A stretch of 64,000 bases of DNA from an uncultured Bacteroidales bacterium. Lineage in GTDB: Bacteria > Bacteroidota > Bacteroidia > Bacteroidales > Salinivirgaceae. Where the stretch lies: assembly GCA_937981765.1 (NCBI GenBank), contig CALJOM010000013.1:1-64000 (forward strand). The letters run 5' to 3'. Under the pieces are notes generated by a model. It worked only from the letters and a program-made list of their open reading frames with translations. It ran no database searches and was not told the DNA's origin. The translations under genes and the position numbers were made by a program. Below are positions 1-8,585 of the stretch, piece by piece. Numbering within the stretch: the first letter of the stretch is position 1; each line of letters opens with the position of its first letter.

Positions 1-95
1 TCCTTTCCGATAGCTTCAGCTATCTTTTTTTGTGTGTACCCCTGTGCTTTCATCACAGAAATTGTGTACCTTTGTTCATTGGTTATGTGTCCCAT
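1..95 (-). CDS. IS30-family transposase, N-terminal fragment cut by window edge
   Basis: Reading the minus strand from an ATG at 95 gives 31 codons with no stop up to the window edge. The peptide starts MGHITNEQRYTISVMKAQGY and continues with a helix-turn-helix-like stretch (TQKKIAEAIGK). This is the usual opening of Bacteroidetes IS30-type transposases, where an 'EQRY' segment is followed by a DNA-binding helix-turn-helix; the DDE catalytic domain would lie off the window. The rest of the element and its other end cannot be seen, so it is unknown whether the insertion sequence is intact. The call rests on recognising the N-terminus only; another HTH transposase family is possible but less likely. 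Confidence 0.75.
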   Translation of the reverse strand, partial: MGHITNEQRYTISVMKAQGYTQKKIAEAIGK

Positions 96-123
96 TTTGC
101 AACTTTTTTTTGGCGAGAACGGC

Positions 124-151
124 GGCAAATATACACTATTCGACCAGGACA
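124..151 (-). promoter_or_regulatory. possible promoter of the IS30-type transposase
   Basis: On the minus strand TATATTTG lies at 131-124, matching the Bacteroidetes -7 box TAnnTTTG, with TTTG at 151-148 sixteen bases further upstream. It lies about 30 bases before the transposase ATG at 95. The rest of 96-293 shows no coding potential that I can support; it may contain the end of the element, but no inverted repeat can be tested with only one end in view. Confidence 0.35.
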
Positions 152-293
152 AAGAGGGAAAGATTTTTTTTCTTTCTCTTTTGTCTTCAAAAATATTGTT
201 ATTGATTCGTTCTCAAAAGTTGCATTTACTACTTGAATTTAGCTGCATTTATTTGCTTTGGATCGATTAATGAAGTTTTAATTCCGAGAAAGT

Positions 294-842
294 ATGAATA
301 GGGAAAAAGCTATTAACTTACTGGAACAATACGTTAAAAACCCTAAAATGAGGCTACATTGCCTTGCTTCCGAAGCTGTAATGAGAGCTTATGCCGAACG
401 AATGGGTGAAGATCCTGAAAAATGGGGACTTGCAGGCCTTCTTCACGATATTGATGTTGAAATTACCAATGCCGACCCTAAAACACATGCCATGGAGGCA
501 GTTAACATATTGAACAACAACAGAATTGATCCAGAAATTGTGGAAGCCATAATGCTTCACAACGAAGAGGCCGCTCATAACCAACCAAGAACCAAAACCT
601 TGCATCATGCCCTGGCAGCCGGAGAAACCATTACAGGCTTGATTTTCGCTACAGCGTTAGTGTATCCCGATAAAAAAATTTCCAGCGTAAAGCCCTCATC
701 AATAAAAAAGAGAATGAAAGAAAAGGCCTTTGCTGCATCGATAAAAAGGGAGAACATTCTGGAATGCGAAAAAACCGGACTTTCGCTCGATGAGTTTATT
801 GAACTCAGCCTGAACGCACTGCGGGAATTCGACCTCGAATAA
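294..842 (+). CDS. HD-domain (HDIG-type) putative metal-dependent phosphohydrolase
   Basis: The 182-residue protein carries the HD fold of metal-dependent phosphohydrolases: His22, the HD pair His51-Asp52 in 'LLHDID', and further His65 and His89. At the place where many relatives have the final Asp of the metal site (pattern AADxLxGLI) this protein reads AAGETITGLI, so a Glu may take that role or the site may be altered. The C-terminal 60 residues are helical and lysine-rich. The substrate is not predictable; HD proteins of this size act on nucleotides or other phosphoesters in the cytoplasm. It is transcribed alone, convergent with the next gene. Confidence 0.75.
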   Translation: MNREKAINLLEQYVKNPKMRLHCLASEAVMRAYAERMGEDPEKWGLAGLLHDIDVEITNADPKTHAMEAVNILNNNRIDPEIVEAIMLHNEEAAHNQPRTKTLHHALAAGETITGLIFATALVYPDKKISSVKPSSIKKRMKEKAFAASIKRENILECEKTGLSLDEFIELSLNALREFDLE

Positions 843-875
843 CAATACAAGAAAAAAGATTTAGCATGAACCAAC

Positions 876-906
876 AAAAAAGCCCGAATAAACAGCACTT
901 CGGGCT
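876..906 (-). terminator. intrinsic terminator of the DHOD-like gene
   Basis: A perfect 8-bp stem AGCCCGAA / TTCGGGCT (881-888 with 899-906) with a 10-base loop is followed, on the minus strand, by a run of five U. It lies between two convergent genes and fits the end of the minus-strand gene at 936. Confidence 0.8.
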
Positions 907-935
907 AAGGTGGATAGTTCTTCTATCTCTAATTT

Positions 936-1937
936 CTACGGATTATAGCGAATAAAGTTGGAGAAATGCTTCATAAACTGAACCCGTTCATATGCCGCGG
1001 GGTCAACACTTTCAGTCTGAGCCATTTTCCCACGAAAATCGGCCAGTGATGAAAATTTATGTTTTTCCATCCAAGACTCGAGTTCTTTTAACATAAGCCG
1101 GATTTTAACAAACCCACCCCTATAAAGTTCCGAAACAACTTGAGTGGCCGTAGCTCCAGCAAGGATTAATTTTGCCATGTTATATCCAGAGGTAACGCCT
1201 GTGGAGGCAGCAATATCACAATTTATGCGACCGCTCATCATAGCTATCCAACGCAATGGCAAGCTAATTTCGCCCGGAGTGGAAAGCACGTTTCCAGTGG
1301 TAATTTCAAAACGCTCTAAATCAATATCGGGCGAATAAAATCGGTTGAAAAGTACTATGGCCTCTATATTTTCTTCTGAAAGCTTTTTAATAAACTGCGC
1401 TAAATTATTGAAATAGTAACTTATTTTAACGGCAATGGGAAGATTGGTTGCTTGTCGTACCTTACGAATTATGGAGAAATAGAGTTCTTCCATTTCCTGA
1501 GCGCTACGTGATAAATCGCTGGGCAAAATAAAGAGGTTAAGCTCCAAGCCATCGGCACCGGCAAGCTCAATTTCTTTGGCCAAATATGTCCATTTCTGAT
1601 CCGACACACAATTTATGGAAGCGATTATGGGCACAGAAAGTGTATTTTTTACTTTTTGGATCAATTCTAAATAATCCCGTATACGGTCTTTCCTTAGTTC
1701 AGAATCCATGTAATCGAAAGTTTCGGGATATAAATACGGTCGAGCGGTCATTTGCAACATGTCTTGTTGCATTTCATAAATGATCTCCTCTTCAAAGAGC
1801 GATTTTAATACAATAGCCCCCGGCTCATGCTTAGCCAATTCCACAATATCTTCAAATTCTGCCGATAAACCGCTGGACCCGACAATGAGTGGATTTTTTA
1901 AATGTAATCCCATGTAGGTAGTAGATAGGTCTGCCAT
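936..1937 (-). CDS. dihydroorotate dehydrogenase-like flavoprotein
   Basis: The 333-residue protein has the TIM-barrel layout of class 1 dihydroorotate dehydrogenases: an N-terminal 'GLHLKNPLIVGSSGLS' segment, the central 'AGADGLELNL' strand, a 'PIAVKISYY' strand and the C-terminal 'GATATQVVSELYRGG' phosphate-binding region for FMN. The active-site stretch normally read as NxSCPN after 'LELN' is replaced by LFILPSD, so the usual catalytic Cys is absent. It is therefore probably not the pyrimidine enzyme PyrD but the paralogue commonly labelled dihydroorotate dehydrogenase-like in Bacteroidetes; the substrate is unknown. I chose the ATG at 1937 over a TTG two codons upstream. Confidence 0.75.
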   Translation of the reverse strand: MADLSTTYMGLHLKNPLIVGSSGLSAEFEDIVELAKHEPGAIVLKSLFEEEIIYEMQQDMLQMTARPYLYPETFDYMDSELRKDRIRDYLELIQKVKNTLSVPIIASINCVSDQKWTYLAKEIELAGADGLELNLFILPSDLSRSAQEMEELYFSIIRKVRQATNLPIAVKISYYFNNLAQFIKKLSEENIEAIVLFNRFYSPDIDLERFEITTGNVLSTPGEISLPLRWIAMMSGRINCDIAASTGVTSGYNMAKLILAGATATQVVSELYRGGFVKIRLMLKELESWMEKHKFSSLADFRGKMAQTESVDPAAYERVQFMKHFSNFIRYNP

Positions 1938-2064
1938 AATCAATTCGTTTAAAGGTTTGGGGTTTTAACTAATTGGTATAACAAATATTAGGCAGTATTG
2001 TTTTTTCTGCATGGACAAAATTTGATGAGAAGGCTAAGATTGTTTCTCCAAAAATAGAATAGCT

Positions 2065-2799
2065 CTAATTTTGGTCGAAAAATTGTTCAATAACCGATAC
2101 ATAGCCTCCGGAAATAGCTACCTCTATCTTTCGTTCACCAACCCCAAGAACAACTATATAACGTTTTTTATCAAGACTACGAAAATATTTGGGATTAATA
2201 AGACTAGAACGACCTATACGCAAAAAATATTTCGAAGGTAATAACTTTTCAACCTTACCCAAGTGCCAAGGAAGAGTAAGTTTGTCGTAATTTAGAATCA
2301 ATGTGCTGTAACTTCCATCGGCCAAAACTGCAAGTAAATCATTGGGTCTAAAAACATAAAATCCACTTCGATAAGCAATTTTCAAAGGCATATCCAATAC
2401 CGAACTCCCCAAAAAATGATGCTTCTTTACATCCTTAGCTATGGCAACTTGCAACCGATGGATGCATTCGTTCAATACATCCTGTTCAATAGGTTTCTGC
2501 AAAAAATCGAAAGCATGAACTCTCAGAGCATCAAGCATGTAAGTACTATAGGCAGTAGTAAAGACAATGTAGGGTGGATTTTCAAAATCTCGAATCTTTT
2601 CTGCAAAAGACAGACCATCAATTCCCGGCATGTCGATATCTAGGAAAACAACATCGCAGGGTAGTTCCGATATTTGTTCCAATGCCACCGTTGGGTTGGT
2701 AAATTTACCCATTACCTCTATTTCAGAGTTTCCGGCCAAAAATCGATCGAGAACAGTCAAGGCTATGGGTTCATCGTCGATAATTACAGCGTAGATCAT
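2065..2799 (-). CDS. LytTR-family response regulator
   Basis: The 244-residue protein has a receiver domain (about 1-120) with the acidic pair in 'IIDDEP', the phospho-acceptor Asp in 'VVFLDIDMPG', the Thr of 'FTTAYS' and the Lys of 'LQKPIE', followed by a LytTR DNA-binding domain (about 140-244, with 'FLRIGRSSLINPKYF'). In Bacteroidetes such regulators usually pair with a membrane 7TMR or histidine-kinase-family sensor encoded next door; none lies beside this gene, so it is an orphan here. A good -7 promoter box lies about 25 bases upstream of the ATG. Confidence 0.9.
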   Translation of the reverse strand: MIYAVIIDDEPIALTVLDRFLAGNSEIEVMGKFTNPTVALEQISELPCDVVFLDIDMPGIDGLSFAEKIRDFENPPYIVFTTAYSTYMLDALRVHAFDFLQKPIEQDVLNECIHRLQVAIAKDVKKHHFLGSSVLDMPLKIAYRSGFYVFRPNDLLAVLADGSYSTLILNYDKLTLPWHLGKVEKLLPSKYFLRIGRSSLINPKYFRSLDKKRYIVVLGVGERKIEVAISGGYVSVIEQFFDQN

Positions 2800-2821
2800 G
2801 CAAAATGACTATAACACGAAA

Positions 2822-2829
2822 CAAATATA
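2822..2829 (-). promoter_or_regulatory. promoter -7 box of the LytTR regulator
   Basis: TATATTTG on the minus strand matches TAnnTTTG exactly and lies 22 bases before the ATG at 2799. No clear TTG box was seen at the usual distance. Confidence 0.5.
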
Positions 2830-2911
2830 CGATTTTCCCCCTAAAATCGTGCACCCAACCCACCAGAATTTGTCGTTAATACCAACCCGATGAGAAATAA
2901 CCATTTTTTGC

Positions 2912-2919
2912 TATCTTTG
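2912..2919 (+). promoter_or_regulatory. promoter -7 box of lepA
   Basis: TATCTTTG fits TAnnTTTG and lies 24 bases before the ATG at 2944. It lies inside a longer open frame that begins at 2890, which argues that translation starts at 2944 and not upstream. Confidence 0.5.
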
Positions 2920-2943
2920 CACTTCAATTTTAAGCTAATTTCG

Positions 2944-4737
2944 ATGAAGAAAATCAGAAATTTTTGCATTATTGCCCACATTGACCATGGCAAAAGTACA
3001 CTTGCTGACCGACTACTCCAAACTACTCAAACTATCAGCGATCGCGAACTGCGAGATCAAGTTCTGGACAACATGGATCTGGAACGAGAACGTGGCATTA
3101 CCATTAAAAGTCACGCAATACAGATGCGTTATACCCATACCGACGGAATAGAATATATTTTAAACCTGATAGACACTCCGGGTCACGTTGACTTTTCTTA
3201 CGAAGTATCCCGTTCAATAGCGGCGTGCGAAGGTGCGCTACTCGTAGTGGATGCAACCCAGGGCATTCAGGCACAAACCATTAGCAATTTATACATGGCC
3301 ATAGAACACAACCTAGAAATTATCCCCGTGTTAAATAAAATGGATATGCCCAATGCAAATCCGGAAGATGTTAAGGAGCAAATAATTGATTTACTGGGCT
3401 GTAAAGCTTCAGATATCATTGAAGCATCGGGGAAAACAGGTCTTGGAGTGGAAAAAATTTTAGCGGCCATAGTAGAACGCATTCCCCCACCCATGGGAGA
3501 CCCCGATGCTCCACTTCAGGCACTTATTTTCGACAGTGTTTTTAATCAATTCCGCGGAGTAATTGCCTATTTTAAGGTATTTAACGGAACAATACGCACC
3601 AAAGACCTGGTTAAATTTGTCAACACCGGAAAAGAATATTCAGCTGAAGAGGTGGGAATTCTAAAGTTAGGCTATCATCCCACCGATTCCATCAGCGCCG
3701 GAAATGTAGGGTACATTATCAGTGGAATAAAATCGGCCAAAGAAGTTAAAGTGGGCGATACCATAACCCATGTGGAACGTCCATGCGATAAAGCCATTGA
3801 AGGATTTGAGGATGTAAAACCCATGGTGTTTGCGGGGATTTATCCCATCGACCCTGATGATTTTGAAGATTTAAGAGCCTCATTAGAAAAGCTTCAGCTT
3901 AACGATGCCTCCCTTTCCTTTATTCCTGAATCATCCGCAGCTTTGGGATTTGGATTCCGATGCGGATTTCTGGGATTACTCCACATGGAAATAGTTCAGG
4001 AGCGGCTCGAACGTGAATTTAACATGGATGTTATAGCCACCGTACCCAACGTAAACTATCGCATTAAAACCACTAAGGGCGAAATAATAGAAGTTCACAA
4101 CCCTTCAGGTCTACCTCCTGCAAATTATATCGACTATATTGAAGAACCCTTTATTCACGCCCAGATAATCACTCAAACCGAGTATATCGGGGCAATTATG
4201 ACCCTTTGTATTGGAAAACGAGGCGAACTAAAAAGCCAAGTTTTTCTTACCGGAAACCGAGTTGAAATTCGTTTCGACCTTCCCCTTTCCGAAATTGTTA
4301 TCGATTTTTACGACAAGCTCAAAAGTATTTCCAAGGGATATGCCAGTTTCGATTATCAGCTCAGCGATTATAGAATTGCCAAGCTGGTGAAGCTCGATAT
4401 TCTGCTTAACGGCGAACCTGTAGATGCCTTATCAACCCTGCTACATGTGGATAATGCCTACGATTTTGGGCGTCGTATATGCGAAAAATTAAAAGAGCTA
4501 ATCCCACGTCAGCAATTTGACGTAGCCATTCAGGCTGCTATTGGATCAAAAATTATTGCTCGGGAAACCATTAAAGCCTTGCGTAAAGATGTTACCGCAA
4601 AATGTTATGGTGGAGACATTACCCGAAAACGAAAACTTCTGGAAAAACAGAAAGAAGGAAAAAAACGAATGCGGCAAATTGGAAGTGTTGAAGTACCACA
4701 AAAAGCCTTCCTTGCTGTACTCAAACTCGATAAATAA
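2944..4737 (+). CDS. lepA: elongation factor 4 (back-translocating GTPase LepA)
   Basis: The 597-residue protein is a full-length translation GTPase. The G1 motif 'AHIDHGKST', the 'RERGITIK' switch, G3 'DTPGH' and G4 'NKMD' are present, and the C-terminal half carries the LepA-specific domain ending in the basic '[24 protein letters not shown]' region (quoted in part here as [12 protein letters not shown]). EF4 binds ribosomes and promotes back-translocation or helps ribosome biogenesis. The start at 2944 gives [18 protein letters not shown], the standard LepA opening; the frame is open to 2890 but that part contains the promoter box. The next gene follows after 18 bases and is probably co-transcribed. 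Confidence 0.97.
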   Translation: MKKIRNFCIIAHIDHGKSTLADRLLQTTQTISDRELRDQVLDNMDLERERGITIKSHAIQMRYTHTDGIEYILNLIDTPGHVDFSYEVSRSIAACEGALLVVDATQGIQAQTISNLYMAIEHNLEIIPVLNKMDMPNANPEDVKEQIIDLLGCKASDIIEASGKTGLGVEKILAAIVERIPPPMGDPDAPLQALIFDSVFNQFRGVIAYFKVFNGTIRTKDLVKFVNTGKEYSAEEVGILKLGYHPTDSISAGNVGYIISGIKSAKEVKVGDTITHVERPCDKAIEGFEDVKPMVFAGIYPIDPDDFEDLRASLEKLQLNDASLSFIPESSAALGFGFRCGFLGLLHMEIVQERLEREFNMDVIATVPNVNYRIKTTKGEIIEVHNPSGLPPANYIDYIEEPFIHAQIITQTEYIGAIMTLCIGKRGELKSQVFLTGNRVEIRFDLPLSEIVIDFYDKLKSISKGYASFDYQLSDYRIAKLVKLDILLNGEPVDALSTLLHVDNAYDFGRRICEKLKELIPRQQFDVAIQAAIGSKIIARETIKALRKDVTAKCYGGDITRKRKLLEKQKEGKKRMRQIGSVEVPQKAFLAVLKLDK

Positions 4738-4755
4738 TACACAAACTTTGATTCT

Positions 4756-5820
4756 ATGGAGAAAATAGTTATCAGCGGAATACAACAAATAGGAGTAGGC
4801 GTCCCCGACTTTCACGAAGCATGGAACTGGTACATTCAACATTTTGGAATGGATATCCGGGTTTTTGAAGAAAAAGCCGTTGCCGAACTCATGTTACCCT
4901 ACACCGGCGGAATGAAACGCGAACGACACGCGGCGTTGGCAATCAACATGATTGGGGGGGGCGGATTCGAAATCTGGCAACACACCGGGAAAGTACCAAA
5001 ACCTATCGAAACTCCCCTCATGCTGGGAGATTTAGGCATCAACGTAACCAAACTCAAAACCCCCAATATCCAAAAAGCCTTTTATTACCTGCAACGTATT
5101 GGAACTAAAATCCTGGGACAAATTTCGGTGAACCCGGCAGGAATTCCTCATTTTTTTGTGGAAGATATTTATGGTAATATCTTCGAAATAATAGAGTCGC
5201 CAGAAAGATTCTGCAAGACTAAAATTCCCGTCGGTGGTGTTTATGGAGCCATTATTGGCGTAAAAAATATTGAAGAAAGTTTGAAAGTTTATCGCGATAT
5301 TTTAGGCTACGACCAAGTAATTTACAATATAGAGCAAACATTTTCCGATCTTACATCACTTCATGGAGGAAATGAGACCTTTCGTCGCCTGTTACTTACC
5401 CATGCCCAACCGCGTAAAGGGGCCTTTGCCCCTGTTCTTGGAACCTCACAGATTGAGCTGCTGGAAGTTAAGACCAGAACGCCTAAAGCCATCTTTGAAG
5501 GCCGAATGTGGGGCGACCCTGGATTTATTCATCTCTGTTTCGATATTCATGGAATGGCAGAACTACGTAAAAAATGCGAACAGTTTGGCCTCCCTTTTAC
5601 TGTCGATAGCAGCAATAGTTTCGACATGGGCGATGCCGCCGGACACTTTAGCTATATCCAAGCTCCGGAAGGAACTCTCATTGAATTTGTTGAAACCCAC
5701 AAAGTGCCCATTATGAAGAAATGGAACTGGTTTATCGACCTTACTAAACGAAACCCGGAAAAACCCCTGCCTTCTTTGGTTTTAAAAGCTTTGGCTCTAA
5801 ACCGAATAAAAAAAATTTAA
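4756..5820 (+). CDS. VOC superfamily protein with two glyoxalase-like domains
   Basis: The 354-residue protein holds two vicinal-oxygen-chelate modules, about 5-135 and 155-300. Each starts with an 'IGVGVPDFHEAWNWY' or 'IIGVKNIEESLKVYRDILGY' strand-helix and ends with an 'EIIES' or 'LIEFVE' strand where the metal-binding Glu lies. The overall plan recalls 4-hydroxyphenylpyruvate dioxygenase, but the C-terminal signature of that enzyme is not recognisable, so I leave the substrate open. It lies 18 bases after lepA and ends before a hairpin terminator, so the two genes form a short operon. Confidence 0.75.
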   Translation: MEKIVISGIQQIGVGVPDFHEAWNWYIQHFGMDIRVFEEKAVAELMLPYTGGMKRERHAALAINMIGGGGFEIWQHTGKVPKPIETPLMLGDLGINVTKLKTPNIQKAFYYLQRIGTKILGQISVNPAGIPHFFVEDIYGNIFEIIESPERFCKTKIPVGGVYGAIIGVKNIEESLKVYRDILGYDQVIYNIEQTFSDLTSLHGGNETFRRLLLTHAQPRKGAFAPVLGTSQIELLEVKTRTPKAIFEGRMWGDPGFIHLCFDIHGMAELRKKCEQFGLPFTVDSSNSFDMGDAAGHFSYIQAPEGTLIEFVETHKVPIMKKWNWFIDLTKRNPEKPLPSLVLKALALNRIKKI

Positions 5821-5848
5821 ACTATCCCGCACCTCCAATCTATTAACC

Positions 5849-5890
5849 AGCTATTGCATTTTATAAGGGGAGATGCAATAGCTCCTCCTT
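5849..5890 (+). terminator. hairpin terminator after the VOC gene
   Basis: AGCTATTGCAT (5849-5859) pairs perfectly with ATGCAATAGCT (5873-5883) over 11 bp around a 13-base loop, followed by CCTCCTTTTT. The T run is interrupted by C, so it may be a moderate terminator. Confidence 0.65.
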
Positions 5891-6079
5891 TTTCGTCTTT
5901 TCCTATCATGCCCCTGGAAATTGGACAAAACAATAGCCATATAGTACCTCTACGTCTCCCTTAATACATAACACTAAGTAATAAAAACCTGGGCTTACAA
6001 ACAATATTATCATTTTTTTTTGATTATCCAGGGTATAAAACTAACAATCAAACTTATAAACCTTGTTTTTTCTTTGTGT

Positions 6080-6120
6080 TTATGATTTATATCATAAAGA
6101 GGTTATGATATAGATCATAA
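6080..6120. promoter_or_regulatory. tandem Crp/Fnr-like operators upstream of cheW
   Basis: Two palindromes of the same design lie in tandem: TTATGAT-TTAT-ATCATAA at 6080-6097 and TTATGAT-ATAG-ATCATAA at 6103-6120. Both arms are identical and only the 4-base spacers differ. The core TGAT-N4-ATCA matches the Fnr-type recognition pattern TTGAT-N4-ATCAA except for one base per arm. Centres are 23 bases apart and lie about 55 and 78 bases before the start of transcription expected from the -7 box at 6152. A dimeric regulator of the Crp/Fnr superfamily is the likely ligand; no such gene is in the window. Confidence 0.65.
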
Positions 6121-6151
6121 TTCGTTAACACTATTTCGAATTACAGCAACT

Positions 6152-6159
6152 TAATTTTG
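6152..6159 (+). promoter_or_regulatory. promoter -7 box of cheW
   Basis: TAATTTTG fits TAnnTTTG and lies 27 bases before the ATG at 6187. No good TTG box is seen 16-21 bases upstream, which would fit a promoter that depends on an activator bound at the palindromes. Confidence 0.5.
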
Positions 6160-6186
6160 ACAAAAAAACCTTTAAAATTTATCATT

Positions 6187-6669
6187 ATGGAAAAACAAGA
6201 TTCTAAAACCTTTTTGACTTTTCGTGTAGGTAACGAGCTCTATGCTGTTAACACGCGATATGTTATCAGTATCATAGAGATGAAACCCCTGACACGTGTT
6301 CCCGAAGCTCCAAATTTTATCGAAGGAGTTATCAACTTTCGTGGCAAAGCTCTCCCGGTTTTAAACCTGCATGTAATTTTAGGTTCGCCTAAAAAAGCTA
6401 CTACCCCCGAAACGGCAATTGTGATTAATGAACTGGTATATGAAAACAATTCCATACAAGTAGGAATGATTGTTGATTCCCTTACCGGCGTGTTTAACTA
6501 CACCGAAGGAGAAATTCTTCCAACACCCGAAATCAGCCAGCAACAACGTAAATGGATTGATGGCCTGGTGCAAAATAACGAAACCTTTACCCAGATACTT
6601 AACCTAGAAGCCCTTATCAATGAAGCCAGCCACCAATGGATTGAAAAAATCGGAAAGGAAGTAAGCTAA
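6187..6669 (+). CDS. cheW: CheW-like chemotaxis coupling protein
   Basis: The 160-residue protein is a single CheW domain: 'FLTFRVGNELYAVNTRYV' opens the first barrel, 'GVINFRGKALPVLNL' is the conserved linker with the family's Arg-Gly pair, and 'GMIVDSLTGVFNY' follows. CheW links chemoreceptors to the kinase CheA under the membrane. The frame is open to a TTG at 6157, but that codon lies in the promoter box, so I use the ATG at 6187 (MEKQDSKTF). A chemoreceptor gene follows 51 bases later in the same direction, probably the same transcript. Confidence 0.92.
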   Translation: MEKQDSKTFLTFRVGNELYAVNTRYVISIIEMKPLTRVPEAPNFIEGVINFRGKALPVLNLHVILGSPKKATTPETAIVINELVYENNSIQVGMIVDSLTGVFNYTEGEILPTPEISQQQRKWIDGLVQNNETFTQILNLEALINEASHQWIEKIGKEVS

Positions 6670-6720
6670 TAACTCTATTTTTTCCCGAAAACATGTTTTA
6701 ACCCTTAAATATTTACAACT

Positions 6721-8460
6721 ATGAAACTCAAAAACATAAAAATCGCTACCAAACTCACCATAGGCTTTGGAACTATTACACTCATAGCCTTGATTATTGG
6801 AATTGTCGGCTATTATCAGCTAACTATTTTGAGTAGAACCATGAACAACATTGGGTATAACCGTTTGCCTGATCTGAAAGAAATGCTTCAGTTTAACATT
6901 TTACGAATGACAATGCGAGCCCTTACCCTAGATGTATGGATTTACGAAAACGTACCCAATGCACAAACCGAATTTAAAACCATACTTGATTCGCGCAAAA
7001 AGGTATTGTCAGAAGCCGTTCGCCTCTGGGAATCAATAAAAAGTCGATCACGTGTTTCAGAACAGGGGAGGCAACTCATTACCCAAACCGAGGAAAATCT
7101 TAAAGTCTGGTTAACCCAACATTACGAAATCGACAATTTAATAGAGAAACTCTCCAAGACCTACAGCGACTCAGAAAAGGCAAAACTATTTGTATTATAT
7201 AAAGAAGCTTTCGATGTTCTAGTACCAATTTCCAATAAACTTGGAGAAAATGCCACGGCTTTGGCCAATAACAATATTGAAAACACTAATAAAATTGTAG
7301 ATCTATCGGTTAAATCCGCTCAAAACGCCCAAATCGCTTCTTTGTTTTTATTAGTTATGGGCGTAGCTATCTCGCTAATGTTCTCGATAATTCTTATTCG
7401 CAGTATTACCCGGCCTGTCAGGGATGGGGTGCTGTTTGCGCAAGCCATTGCTAACGGCGACTTAACTGCCTGCGTATCCTGCGATCAGCAAGACGAAATT
7501 GGTCAATTAACTCAGGCGTTGGAACAAATGAAAAACAAAATGAAAGAGGTAATAGCCAATGTAACATTAGGAGCCGATAATATTGTTGCTGCCAGTATGC
7601 AAATGAGCTCCACAAGCCAACAAGTGTCGCAAGGAGCTAGCGAACAGGCATCTGCCTCCGAAGAAGTTACAAGTTCCATTGAAGAGATGGCAAGCAGCAT
7701 TCAACAAAACGCCGACAATAGTCACGAAGCCGAAAAAATTGCGCTTAAAGGGTCCCAAGGCATTAGCGAGGGCGCCAAAGCCACGATGAATGCCGTAGAA
7801 AGCATGAAGGTAATAGCCGAAAAAATTGCTTTTATCGATGAAATTGCAAGACAAACCAATATTCTGGCCCTTAATGCAGCCATAGAAGCAGCACGCGCCG
7901 GAGAGCATGGTCGTGGATTTGCCGTAGTTGCCGACGAAGTTCGTAAACTAGCCGAACGAAGCCGCATTGCCGCCGAAGAAATTAACCAAATCTCCAAAAA
8001 AGGTATCGATATTGCAGAAAATGCCGGACGACTCCTTACCGAAATTGTTCCAGAAATTCAACGCACTGCGCAACTGGTGCAGGAAATTTCAGCGGCTACC
8101 AACGAACAAAACAATGGGGCTGCGCAAATCAATAACGCCATTCAACAACTCAATTCTGTAACTCAACAAAATGCTGCCGCCAGCGAAGAAATGGCTACCG
8201 CATCCGAAGAACTTGCAGCTCAGGCTCAGCAACTTAAAGAAATGATGGAATTCTTCAAACTCGATAAAGAGTTTATTAAGGCCACCTATGATAATATTGA
8301 ACAAAAGAAAGTATATCCTCAAACAAAACAACAACCCAAGACTACAAAAATCGCCCCTCCCTCCGCTAAATCAGCCAAAAGCGGACACTCAACTCCGGCA
8401 CCGAAATTTGTGAATTCTGTAAAAGACCCCTTGGATGCAGGTTTTGAACTTCAAATGTAA
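6721..8460 (+). CDS. methyl-accepting chemotaxis protein, 4HB sensor type
   Basis: The 579-residue receptor has a transmembrane helix at about 11-31, a helical periplasmic sensor of the four-helix-bundle type (about 32-195), a second transmembrane helix (about 200-225), a HAMP domain and a long signalling coiled coil. The hairpin tip '[20 protein letters not shown]' is intact. After the coiled coil comes a Lys/Gln/Pro/Ser-rich linker (about 530-560) and a short acidic tail [11 protein letters not shown]. The receptor at 19344-21149 is a paralogue with the same opening (MKLKN) and a related tail. It follows cheW directly and ends in a strong terminator. Confidence 0.93.
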   Translation: MKLKNIKIATKLTIGFGTITLIALIIGIVGYYQLTILSRTMNNIGYNRLPDLKEMLQFNILRMTMRALTLDVWIYENVPNAQTEFKTILDSRKKVLSEAVRLWESIKSRSRVSEQGRQLITQTEENLKVWLTQHYEIDNLIEKLSKTYSDSEKAKLFVLYKEAFDVLVPISNKLGENATALANNNIENTNKIVDLSVKSAQNAQIASLFLLVMGVAISLMFSIILIRSITRPVRDGVLFAQAIANGDLTACVSCDQQDEIGQLTQALEQMKNKMKEVIANVTLGADNIVAASMQMSSTSQQVSQGASEQASASEEVTSSIEEMASSIQQNADNSHEAEKIALKGSQGISEGAKATMNAVESMKVIAEKIAFIDEIARQTNILALNAAIEAARAGEHGRGFAVVADEVRKLAERSRIAAEEINQISKKGIDIAENAGRLLTEIVPEIQRTAQLVQEISAATNEQNNGAAQINNAIQQLNSVTQQNAAASEEMATASEELAAQAQQLKEMMEFFKLDKEFIKATYDNIEQKKVYPQTKQQPKTTKIAPPSAKSAKSGHSTPAPKFVNSVKDPLDAGFELQM

Positions 8461-8474
8461 ACCTGCCCTGCCCC

Positions 8475-8512
8475 CTCCCGCTGCAATATCAGCAGCGGGA
8501 GTTTTATTTTTA
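8475..8512 (+). terminator. strong intrinsic terminator after the chemoreceptor
   Basis: A perfect 10-bp GC-rich stem CTCCCGCTGC / GCAGCGGGAG (8475-8484 with 8492-8501) with a 7-base loop is followed by TTTTATTTTT. Confidence 0.92.
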
Positions 8513-8585
8513 TTTTATAATTTCATAAACTTAGCCAAAGAATTTTTAGATTTATCTATCCATTGTCGCATAAACTCATTGGGCT

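Larger units (their letters stand above)
5821..6186 (+). other. 366-base intergenic region with terminator, tandem palindromes and promoter
   Basis: No gene is visible here. In order it holds a hairpin terminator for the upstream pair (5849-5890), an AT-rich stretch without recognisable features, two tandem palindromes (6080-6120) and a -7 promoter box (6152-6159) before cheW. Confidence 0.7.

Noticed and set aside
9..31. Hairpin GATAGC-TTCA-GCTATC followed by seven T, looking like a terminator
   Set aside because: It lies inside the IS30-type transposase reading frame on the other strand (codons for KKIAEAI), so it is best explained as coding sequence.
30..270. Two overlapping plus-strand open frames of 68 and 78 codons
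   Set aside because: They run antisense to the transposase start and have phenylalanine-rich low-complexity translations without a recognisable domain.
4756..5820. 4-hydroxyphenylpyruvate dioxygenase
   Set aside because: The two-module layout agrees, but the C-terminal signature of the enzyme is not seen; VOC family protein is the safer call.
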